Of a stretch of DNA of 64,000 nucleotides, positions 55,616 through 64,000 are shown in pieces. Source of the stretch: Axinella damicornis (Eukaryota; Porifera; Demospongiae; Axinellida; Axinellidae); NCBI GenBank assembly GCA_963931865.1, contig OZ007513.1, forward strand, positions 7,114,157 to 7,178,156. Direction: 5' to 3'. Position 1 is the stretch's first letter. Each line of letters begins with the position of its first letter. The notes under the pieces are model-generated. The model was not told where the DNA came from, searched no databases, and saw nothing but the letters and a program-made list of their open reading frames with translations. The translations under genes and the position numbers were made by a program.

Positions 55616-58600
55616 CAGCCTTGGTATCTTCAGTGCAGGAAACTTCTCCATGATGTCAGTCATAGGTGGCATCTCCCTCTGTATCCAGTGACGTCTGCCA
55701 GCGAACCATTAGGGGCTTTAGATGAGCAACCCTTGTCTTTTTCCTAGCTGTCTCCTTCTTCATCTCCTTCACATCGTCATTGAAGGTTTCTCGATCTTCT
55801 TCACCCATCTCCTCTGCTACATCTCCCAATCGGGTTTGTTTTGTCTTCTGCCGCTTTGGTGGTTTCAACAGGCTCATTCTCCTTGTTGGTTTTGACCTTG
55901 ACTGGTCGTCGCATGTGCTTCAGATGATCTCTGACTTTGACCTTCCAAGAGCCCTGAAGTGAAATTTGACACATTGGTTACATACAGCTACATACCTCAT
56001 CACAGGCTTGGTCCCAGCTTTTGATCACTTGTATTGCAGGATAGCCTGGTACATACATGTAATGTCACATGACATAGGAAGGATGGTTTGGTGTGGTTGC
56101 ACTGGCGCTCAAAACAGCAAGAAGAATGAAGGTACCATGTACCTTACCAGACATACCAAGCTAAGCTGCATGGGAGTGACTACCATACACACCAAGAAAC
56201 GTAGTAATTTTGTTCTGAAAAGTATGTCATGTGATCATGCTCATCCTCTCAAAAGCACAGGCACAACCTCAGCCCACATAATAACACGTAAATGCATAAT
56301 AGCTAGAATATGTGATACATGTAGTTCTCAGAAGTTTAATGCAAGGAACAAGCTTCTTACACATAGACTTTTACAGCAAGGGTTTGAATACCATAGACTT
56401 TGCATAAGTTTTGTAGTAGGCACCCAAGATTGTTTCAGAGTAGCATTAAGTTAAAAGTGATAATAGAAGGCATACAACTACCAGTAATTGCTAGGAATGG
56501 ACTTACCGTAGTCTCCCGAAAATACGCCCATGGGCGATGAACTTAGTGGCTGCTCAAAGAGGATGGGCGTATTTTCGAGGACCCCTCTCCCGAAAATAGG
56601 CCCACCCTTGACTCGAAAGTAGGCCCACCCTACTTGAAAGTAGGCCCACCCAAGTACATGCGCAAAATCAACAAATACACGAGAGCCGTACTGCAACAGT
56701 CATTCTATCAAGGCTTTACTACTAGCTACTACTTCCGGAGTTTCTTAGTGAGCACGAACAATCCCTTCATGTGAGTAGCTGCAGGAACAGGAAACAAGAC
56801 ACAGCAGGAGTGCTTGAATGACGTGGAGCGTGCAGACCATCTTCGGGACTTGCTGCTTCCGAGAAATCCTTACTGGTAGTGCTACGCTAGGCAATTGCAC
56901 ACACGGTCTCATGCACAGCTGATTATGCAATGGCATACAACATAATGAGATTCATTTGAATTAGTACCGCGATTGCCAGCCTTCATTTCTTAGTCCCACC
57001 TCTTTGACAGTACTTCTTCCGGAGCTAGCTATTCAAGTGTTTTCCTATTCGAGCTAATAGGGTGGGCGTACTTTCGAGCAATAAAATGACCCTTTGCAAC
57101 AACTTGTCGCATAAGTTTACTTCAAAGGTAGCCCTCTAATTATACATTGAAGAAATATTGTCTTGTTACACATTGTTACCTAGTTACATAGCAACAAGTT
57201 TACAACTTGTTTTTGAATTATTTGGGCAGCTGTTTTGTAGGGAACTCAAGAACAATGAAGCTGGATGACGAAAAGGACTGAATTCAGCCTTCTTTTGACG
57301 ATGAAAGGAGGTTTGCTAAAATCACATTATTGCTGGATGGGTAGGGAGAGTTGGAATGCCATCAAAAAGCTTTTAAACCTACCAATCCTGATTCTCAAGG
57401 TCAGGTATCCAGCAATAAAAATTAAGTTTATGGTTTCTTTTATTACGGGGTGGTTATAGTAATGAATTCAAACTACATGGCCATAATTATACGTATACTT
57501 ACACATCCAGATCCTGAATCATCCGTCAAACTTGGGTACTTTTTCTACGCAGATGTGTGTGCATGTACTGTTCTGGTGATGGGCGCTTTGTGTGATTAGC
57601 TATCAATGTTGTAATCGTTTGTACAATCTCTGTACGTGCACATCTCGTAACGATCCCTGTCCGTATGGCATCACCACTCCTTTCAGAAAGGGCACTCATT
57701 GAGGGGATCCTAAAAGACTTGTGCCACTGATCGTCTCCGGTGATGCTAGACACAGGATTGGGCGCATAGGATGGTGTGATCTTTGATGTTGAGCCCTGAT
57801 TGGAAAGAGAAAAAAAACTCAACACAGCGAAATCATGCTACTATGTATCAAGAGGTGCATATGTTATGTTGATTATCTCACATTGTGTGTATGGATCAAA
57901 CATACCAGTAATCACTGTTAGCGATATGTGACGTCATACATAAGGTAGCTGCCTACAAAGTGATCTGAGAAGGAGGCTAGCATTCAAGGGCGGCGGAAGC
58001 ACGGGGGCTGTAGCCCCCATCAAGTGCTCTAGAAGGGGGGCTTAGCCCCCCTTCCCAACAAAACGTACACTGCCTATACAAAGGCAGTTCTCTGATCTAT
58101 CAACCTTTCAAGACTTACCTCTAGAAATCAGTATAAGCCAATAGCTAATTGCTTACTGCTTGACTCCTTGTAGCTTCAGAAAGTTTATTCCGCCAGGACA
58201 TCGACGCGACATCTACTAACAGTCAAGAGAGAAAATTATTTTGTATCGTGCGAAATTGGTTATTGCAAAACTGAAGCACGCGATTGCGATGCAATATCCA
58301 TATGATCGAGGCCCAAGGTAACTAGGTGGGCCGCCAGAAGAAAACTCTGACCTGACTGGTCTCCCAGGGATGAAGGTGCCACGAGAGCCCAACCTGGTAA
58401 CTGAGAAATGAAGGCGAAAAAAATTTCCGCGCTTTGCGCGGACTGATCGGCACTACGTGCCTCTGTTCCACTGCCTTCGGCAGCGTGCATTAGCCCCCCC
58501 AATTTTATAATGCTTCCGCCGCCACTGCTAGCATTATACATGTAGTACGAATCAGAGTCTATCCATAAGGTAAGAGCAAGACCCGAGATGTCATTCTGTT

Positions 58601-58703
58601 GCACTAGCCTTTACTAACAGACTGCAGCAGTGTGGTCGTTCACACTCGTTAAAGTCAGAAAGCCAGTAACAACTGACAGCAATACTGCATGCACAGGATG
58701 TGT

Positions 58704-58739
<36 letters not shown>

Positions 58740-59030
58740 AATTGTACCACGTGCACATAGACTTTGTCCCAACTCCCTTGGGATGTGTGTGTGTGCTCTA
58801 AATAGGAACTCAAGTATGGAAGTCGGGCATCACTAGAGTCTAGTCAAACACACGTGGACATCCTCACACACACGTATAACATTGAGATGTAACTCACAAA
58901 CACACGAAGAGCTGTACGAAGCAAGCTAAAACTATGAAGCAAACCACCCCTGGGCAATCTGCACTTCACTTACTTCAGTGACCGTAGAGGAAGAACTTGC
59001 ACCTCCAATTCGAAAGGAACCATCACCATT
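55616..59030 (-). CDS. SAMD3-like C-terminal domain protein (partial, two frameshifts)
   Basis: Three minus-strand exons with consensus sites and phase 0 joins. Exon 58974-59030: NGDGSFRIGGASSSSTVTE. Exon 57503-57795: GSTSKITPSYAPNPVSS, WHKSFRIPSMS, TEIVQTITTLIANHTKRPSP, then after a one-base shift KYPSLTDDSGSGC. Exon 55616-55953: GSWKVKVRDHLKHMRRPVK, a shift, DRETFNDDVKEMKKE, a shift, GRRHWIQREMPPMTDIMEKF and PALKIPRL. The order H-T-x-R-P, KYP-x-L-x-D, G-SWK-x-x-R-x-x-x-K-x-x-RR and I-M-E-K-F/Y-P-x-L is that of the conserved C-terminal region of SAMD3-like proteins expanded in fish and cnidarians. Function unknown. The N-terminal part and final exon are not found. The introns hold a hAT MITE, a G-tract and a degraded mariner-type MITE. 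Confidence 0.65.
56506..57085. mobile_element. degraded mariner-type MITE in the SAMD3-like intron
   Basis: Left end CCGTAGTCTCCCGAAAATAC after TA, then several inverted and direct copies of TGGGCGTATTTTCGAG and CGAAAGTAGGCCCACCC. A weaker right end (GGTGGGCGTACTTTCGAGC) lies at 57060-57080. It resembles the 31608-32149 element. Confidence 0.5.
57985..58527. mobile_element. hAT-type MITE with GGCGGCGGAAGC ends
   Basis: Ends CAAGGGCGGCGGAAGC and (reverse complement) CAGTGGCGGCGGAAGC, with a perfect 8-bp duplication CTAGCATT (57977-57984, 58528-58535). Internal small inverted repeats GGGGGCTGTAGCCCCC and GGGGGGCTTAGCCCCCC. A 114-codon minus frame crosses its right end and is not a gene. Confidence 0.85.
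58707..58739 (+). repeat. poly-G tract
   Basis: About 32 G, in the intron of the SAMD3-like gene. Confidence 0.9.
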
Positions 59031-59479
59031 CTGTGTCAGAGATGAGCACTGTATGGTTAGCCATATAGATTAAATTCCACAACTAGAGGTGCTCAGCAGA
59101 GCACGTACCCTGTGCGCAACGTTTTATTATGGCCAACTACCAATTTTTAATACAGCATTCATGCAGAATAAGATACCGTAAGTTGTGGGAGTAATGTTAG
59201 AAACAGCAAGAGAACACGACTAATTGTCGACTCAAGTCGATCTCTGGTCTGTGAGTTATGTAGGCACTAGTATTTTCTGAATTCTGACACTTCTATCCTG
59301 AACTAAGCCTTCAACAAGGCCTTCACTGCTCAAACCGCTTGGACGGGACAGACAGACTGACAGACAAACCGATCACTCTACCCTTGCTGCGCAGGGTAAT
59401 AATGAGACAAGTAGAGCAGTGGAACAGACAGACGAGGCAGGCCAGACAAAGTGTACACTGTAACTTCCGAACAACAACT

Positions 59480-59950
59480 ATAGGGGATGCAATCGGGGAG
59501 CAGCAGCAGAGGCGGACATGATCACGGAGCAACAGCTGAGGCAGACGCGATCAGAGAGCAGCAGCTGAGGCTGACGGGATCGGGGAGCAGCAGCTGAGGC
59601 TGACGGGATCGGGGAGCAGCAGCTGAGGCTGACGGGATCCGGGAGCAGCAGCTGAGGCCGACGGGATCGGGGAGCAGCAGCTGAGGTGGACTCGATCGGG
59701 GAGCAGCAGCTGAGGTGGACTCGATCGGGGAGCAGCAGCTGAGGCGGACGCGATTGGGGAGCAACAACTGAGGCGGACAGGATCGGGGGGCACCTGCTCT
59801 GGCGTATGTAATTGCGGTGCAACAGCTGCATGAAGCCCACGCAATAGGGGATTGGGAGCAGCTGCACCAGGTGCCAGACTGCTAACGTAGGCAAACAAAA
59901 GGGAAGTAGCTGAGTGAGTGAAGCTACTTGTACTACTTAGGCTTGCCACA
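59480..59950 (+). repeat. 30-bp minisatellite, about ten units, within repeat copy 2
   Basis: Units GATCGGGGAGCAGCAGCTGA plus GGCTGACGGG run to about 59790. The flank 59870-59940 (GTAGGCAAAC, GGGAAGTAGCTGAGTGAG, GAAGCTACTTGTA) matches 54720-54770, so the array sits inside a dispersed repeat. Minus frames (PQLLLPDPVSLSCCS) are artefacts. Confidence 0.9.
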
Positions 59951-60095
59951 CAATGCCTTGGGAATAATACATCATAGTTCAACCCGACAAAGAAAATACA
60001 TCCCACCATTTTAGAAAGCTATCACATGGAATAACTCTAGATGGTATACAAAACTACTGAGGTTTCAAACACAAGACAGAAATTTGCCCATAAGG

Positions 60096-61050
60096 ATGAG
60101 CCTTCATGATGTGGTTCATTTGAGTGAGACTGAAGTAGTGACAGCAATCAATCACGAGACAGTCGCGCCTTCCTCCTCTGGCTCCATGAGCTCAAGTCGG
60201 CACTATTTAGAAACTCTGTCGTTATCTGTACATGCGCAGGCATCCAACTCCGAGCTCCATGCCTTACCCTGCTTTAATTTCAAACTTTTTCAGAGTCTCA
60301 AATACAAGTACGCCAGTTCGAAAGTCGGAGCGAAACTGCGAAATGGAGTCTGTGACGACGCACAATGTAAGCAGATTGCTGCGAGACGAGATTCTGAGCC
60401 TACCAACACAAAGTCAAAGGATGTGAAGCCCAATCTGATCACAGCTTCCCATGTAACTCCAGTTGCTGCTGCTATCTCACCTCAGTCAGTCGAGAAAAGC
60501 GACCCGGTAGCACATGAAAGAAACATGGAAGGCCATAAGGAGGAGCTAAAACGATTAGCTACACCCAAGGAATAATGCATACCATACCACTGAGTTGTTG
60601 GAGTTTCAATTTTGCAAGGTCAAGAAATGGGTGCGCATCCCTATGTAGCTATATAGCTACAAGTTAGATGCCAAGAACATCTATAGGTCTGGCATGGTGG
60701 ACTAAATTTGGTAAAGACTATGCTCACACAGAGGATTGCTTCATGCACTTGCCTATAATATGTTCGCCTATAAGATATCTTCAAGGGAACATGCAATTCT
60801 TAGCATAATTATAGCTACAGAATACGGTGGTATCTGTGTAAAGCAGTAAAACTGTTAGCACTTGTATTGCTTCCACTATATATACAATAGGTGCATGTAT
60901 GCTGAGCTGGAGCTGATGTGTGGGTCAGAGGCAGTTGAGACCATCCGACGTAACTGGGAAAAGTATGTCCCAGAGCTGGTTGGTGAAATCTCTGCAGAGT
61001 CTAAGGAGGACATGAACTTCAAGGCACTCCACACCCTACACCCTGGTTAA
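60096..61050 (+). CDS. possible second SAMD3-like C-terminal domain gene (two exons)
   Basis: The frame from ATG 60096 (MSLHDVVHLSETEVVTAINH) to TAA 60575 ends with DPVAHERNMEGHKEELKRLA, which resembles the FNDDVKEMKKE part of the minus-strand SAMD3-like exon. After an intron-like gap, an exon from about 60890 (acceptor ATATACAATAG) reads CMYAELELMCGSEAVETIRR, NWEKYVPELVGEIS and stops at TAA 61050; this fits the segment that follows the I-M-E-K-F-P-A-L motif in that family. The linkage of the two frames and the domain call are inferences from pattern memory. No donor is obvious before 60575. Confidence 0.35.
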
Positions 61051-62312
61051 AGGGACACTAGCTCCCAGATATTCCATCTACTAATTTACTGATTAATTTT
61101 CATTTTGTAAACATGGAGCAATCGAGGGCCAAGAAATTTGCCACCTGTACGTAGGTGCTCAGGATTATACTCTAGCCTCATGCACATCTGGCAATTCTTG
61201 TATGCTAGATGTCGGACCCTGCAAAGTCCATTCATACTTTGTTTCAAGGTACTCACGGAGGCTACTGTATGTATCAGCTACATACAGCGGCCTGCATTAA
61301 CCATGCATACACATGGGAGTGCCCTTTTCTGCATGTACACATTGATTAACTTGATAGCTATATAAATTAACCGCCTACACAGCAACGTAAAACTGATCAC
61401 ATCTTTATGCAAGTGGTCTAAAGCACTTTTTCTCTTTCTGTTACAGCCATGGAAACGAGGTTCTAACGTTCTCGGAACCGAGACTGAATTTACAAACGAG
61501 CGAGATACTGCGCAGGGGTTTATCATTGCCGAAAAACAGTGAAGTAGACGGCTTCACTGTTGTGGAGGGACTCATATCACTAATTGCTTCATACTATGCA
61601 CCAGTTACCCACAGGCATCACCAGTAGCTGGTGTACTTTTATTTGTACAGGAAGCCCTTCTTGGGCAGCCAGATAAAACCAATAAGAAGACCTCAAAGTA
61701 CATACCCCTTATCATCTGTATCAATTTAAAACTCTTTCTGCATGTTTTATATTTATCCCGTATTGTTAGCTATGTACATTATGCCATTCCTGATGTTTCG
61801 AGTCCCATTGTAACTCTGTTTACTTATTCTGTATTGTTGTGTACATTATGCCATTCTGTTTTGAGTCCCATTCTCAATCCAGGCATGAGTGCAGCCGCTT
61901 AGCCACAGGTGCTACCGAGCACCTGGGAACGAGGCTACACAACTGCATGTGTTAAAATAGCACTCTAACATGATTAGCACATGTGCAGATTCAGCACAAT
62001 AATGATAGTAGCACATATATGTGTAGTGTGCCAAAACTGGAGACAGTGATTTAGCACACTTTTTAGTGTCAAGACAACACACCATGTTTTACTGTGTAGT
62101 CCTTGCACATCTGTCTGACAGCCAGATCCTCGTCTACACCTACAAAAGCGCATGATGTCATTGATGACATCTTCAGTATTACTTGTCTCGTTCCCAAATC
62201 CCGAACGCGCATCTGGGAACGAGACTGTCCTAAATGCACTTCTCTTCAGTCGACAATGCCCCGCCCCCTCAGAGGTCATGTGACAAGTTAACAGCTTAAC
62301 AATCTACTATGC
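61051..62312. other. no supported gene; TAGCC-family ends
   Basis: A single right end (CACCTGGGAACGAGGCTA, 61919-61936) and a 43-bp palindrome (TGTCTCGTTCCC...GGGAACGAGAC, about 62186-62228) belong to the TAGCC MITE family. Otherwise featureless. Confidence 0.45.
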
Positions 62313-62831
62313 ATGGCTACGCAGGCTCTGAAGCACTGTCCTCTATGCAGAGACTTTTGCACTCGACAGGTTTCTGGTCTGATTAAACATACTGGGTTAG
62401 TCCATGCAAGTACGTCTGGCCCTTTTCACATCGTTTGTGGCCTGGGAGGATGTCAAAGGTTGTTCTCGAACTTCAGAACTTACCGCAATCACCTGTATTC
62501 GATTCACACCGACAGTGACGCGTTGGACCTCCCAGAACCTGCTCCGCTGCCAATAACCAGTTTGGTTAGTGTTGGTGGTGGTGGTGGTGGTGGTGATGAT
62601 GGTGGTGATGGTAGCGAGGAGGATACAACTTTCACCACAGCACAGAGCCGTAGTTCCTCTGACCTGCTGCAAGAAGCAGCTGCGAGATTTATTCTCAAGA
62701 CAAAAGAATCGCACCAGCTGACACAAACATCCATGAATTGTATCATTAAAGACGTGACTTCATTCAACCAGATTATGTTAGGTGAACTGCAAGCAAGGCA
62801 CTGTCAGCAGCTGGCATTGATCCACAAATAA
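62313..62831 (+). CDS. two-finger C2H2 protein of a multi-copy family
   Basis: ATG opens MATQALKHCPLCRDFCTRQV. Finger 1 is C-x2-C-x13-H-x4-H (residues about 9-30); finger 2 is C-x4-C-x12-H-x4-H (HIVCGLGGCQRLFSNFRTYR, NHLYSIH). A linker contains a Gly/Asp run from a GGT repeat (62576-62614), then an amphipathic part (LLQEAAARFILKTKESHQLT, DVTSFNQIMLGELQ) that matches the exon at 54117-54370. A likely nucleic-acid-binding protein. The stop at 62831 may not be the true end: a frame at 63361-63471 (acceptor ATTTTCAG, VTDDPKEVALHDPK, TGA, APRVACFPGEECQYF, donor GTTTGT) looks like a later exon with one stop. The family is multi-copy in early animals and fish, possibly transposon-derived. Confidence 0.55.
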   Translation: MATQALKHCPLCRDFCTRQVSGLIKHTGLVHASTSGPFHIVCGLGGCQRLFSNFRTYRNHLYSIHTDSDALDLPEPAPLPITSLVSVGGGGGGGDDGGDGSEEDTTFTTAQSRSSSDLLQEAAARFILKTKESHQLTQTSMNCIIKDVTSFNQIMLGELQARHCQQLALIHK

Positions 62832-63360
62832 TCTGCAGCCTGGCACCATTGTTTTGAGATGATGGGCAGTTTGGACACCCTTTTGGAGGGCTTGAGACCA
62901 GATTAAGTACTTCCGAAAGCACTTCAATTTCATTGTAAGTTTAATATGGATCATGGTACAGACTGTTGGGATCAGTTGGAACATACGGCACTGGAAGGCA
63001 GTGGCAATAATTAGTACCTGCCCTGGCCCTAATAAGTATTAAGCATTGATCAGACTTCCGGTGCCAACTGATCCGGAGTTTTATATACACCTTGATTCTA
63101 CAACTTATTTCCACCCTGTGGTGTAACCGCTCCACCCTATTTTTAACAGTATAGATGCTTTTTTGGCATGTGACACATTGCGTTATGACATGATTTCATT
63201 CTTACTCATCATCAACACTGGCAGCTCAATGATAGTGCAATTTAATCAAAGGCCTGAAGAGTGGGCATAGAAAGAGCACTTTCATTGGGTGTATGTTCAG
63301 TCAGTTGTTTGTTATTGTTGTTGCCATTCTACTTATAATTACTCTCCTCCACATTTTCAG
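62832..63360. other. putative intron or 3' region
   Basis: No coding signal or recognised repeat. Confidence 0.3.
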
Positions 63361-63764
63361 GTGACAGATGACCCCAAGGAGGTAGCACTACATGATCCAA
63401 AGTGATCTGCTCCAAGGGTAGCCTGTTTCCCTGGAGAAGAGTGCCAATACTTCATATTCATTGAAACCCAGGTTTGTATGTACCATATTCAATTTCTGGA
63501 ATTTCCACCAATCCAATTAAGCAGTAGCTCAGGACACTAATTATTCCAATGTACTGATACCAGGAAATGTTCTTATCCAAACAACACAAGTTCCAAGTAC
63601 ATATTTACAAAATACACTATTCATAGTCAGTCTGATTCAGTCCAAATGCAATGCGTGGCATGGCAGTTATAGAGATGCGTCTAATATGCCGGCATAATTT
63701 CCGGAATAATCGGTCCGTAAAAGCATAAAGCATAATTCGAGAACAATCGGTTAGTTGTACGGGA

Positions 63765-63937
63765 ATATCCCTGAGGCCCTCGCGAAGGAGGTAGCCCAGG
63801 GCCGCCTAAGAGGTCCATTAGCCCCCAATGACTACCCTTTCATACATGTTAGCAGTCTGGGCGCTGTTCCTAAGAATCATAGCTAGTAGCAACAAGTGGA
63901 GGTTAATCCTTGACCTCTCCCATCCAGCTGGCTGCAG
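63765..63937 (+). pseudogene. reverse-transcriptase fragment (DIRS/Ty3-like), truncated
   Basis: The frame reads IPEALAKEVAQGRLRGPLAP, then FIHVSSLGAVPKNHS and, after a frame change and TAGTAG, KWRLILDLSHPAGCSV. The order G-R-x-x-G-P, S-x-L-G-x-V-P-K, K-W-R-L-I-x-D-L-S-x-P-x-G-x-S-V is that at the start of the RT domain of DIRS-type and related retroelements in invertebrates. It stops abruptly at 63937, where another repeat begins. An in-frame TAG also lies just upstream. A dead remnant. Confidence 0.65.
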
Positions 63938-64000
63938 CGTTAGTATGCACTTGTGTGCAGCACACTGTGTATGGATGAGTGAGTATTCATTGTCCTGATT
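63938..64000 (-). repeat. dispersed repeat cutting the RT fragment
   Basis: Reverse complement of 51258-51325, starting right where the RT similarity ends. It continues past the window edge. Confidence 0.8.

Noticed and set aside
58260..58604. 114-codon minus frame
   Set aside because: It crosses the border of a hAT-type MITE.
59478..60009. Minus frames rich in PQLLLPDPVSLSCCS
   Set aside because: Product of the 30-bp minisatellite.
62397..62767. Minus-strand frames opposite the zinc-finger ORF
   Set aside because: Shadow frames; the plus strand has the ATG and both C2H2 patterns.

Overview
The window is nuclear DNA of an early-branching animal, most probably a marine demosponge. This is an inference. 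It rests on spliced genes with GT-AG introns, on a large membrane protein of a type I associate with sponge genomes (beta-helix-like repeats, a Cys-rich segment, then many membrane helices), and on multi-copy gene families I know from sponges, cnidarians and fish. Repeats and small DNA transposons fill most of the sequence, and many coding frames are broken by one-base shifts or in-frame stops.

Layout. 1-272 holds the last exon of an ABCG transporter. 2871-7010 (minus) is a decayed copy of the sponge membrane-protein family. 8437-15058 (plus) is a type I membrane receptor: signal-peptide exon (present twice), fibronectin-III-like exons, one membrane span and an acidic tail. 15.1-30.6 kb is almost entirely repeats: inverted-repeat elements, mariner-like and Mutator-like MITEs, a tRNA-type SINE, a GT/G microsatellite, long purine tracts, a 21-bp satellite and a 59-bp tandem repeat. 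32421-34480 (minus) is a single long frame for a FEN/PIN-like nuclease plus CXC protein, interrupted by two in-frame TAA codons. 34897-44152 (plus) is a second ABCG gene, with eleven recognisable exons but no exons for the H-loop and the first membrane helices, and with two frameshifts.

46059-47757 (minus) is a BEN-domain gene with a duplicated small exon. 48383-49907 (plus) is a broken Crypton-type tyrosine recombinase gene. 50124-50977 is an inverted-repeat transposon with a small Cys-containing ORF. 54117-54560 (minus) and 62313-62831 (plus) are two members of one zinc-finger/coiled family. 55616-59030 (minus) and 60096-61050 (plus) look like two members of the SAMD3-like C-terminal domain family. 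The last 230 bp hold a reverse-transcriptase fragment cut off by another repeat.

No operon or pathway links the genes. The main theme is mobile DNA. At least one MITE family (ends TAGCCTCGTTCCC) is recognisable by 9-10 bp target-site duplications at six places. Nested insertions give a relative insertion order, and transposon-like multi-copy genes make up about half of the coding remnants.
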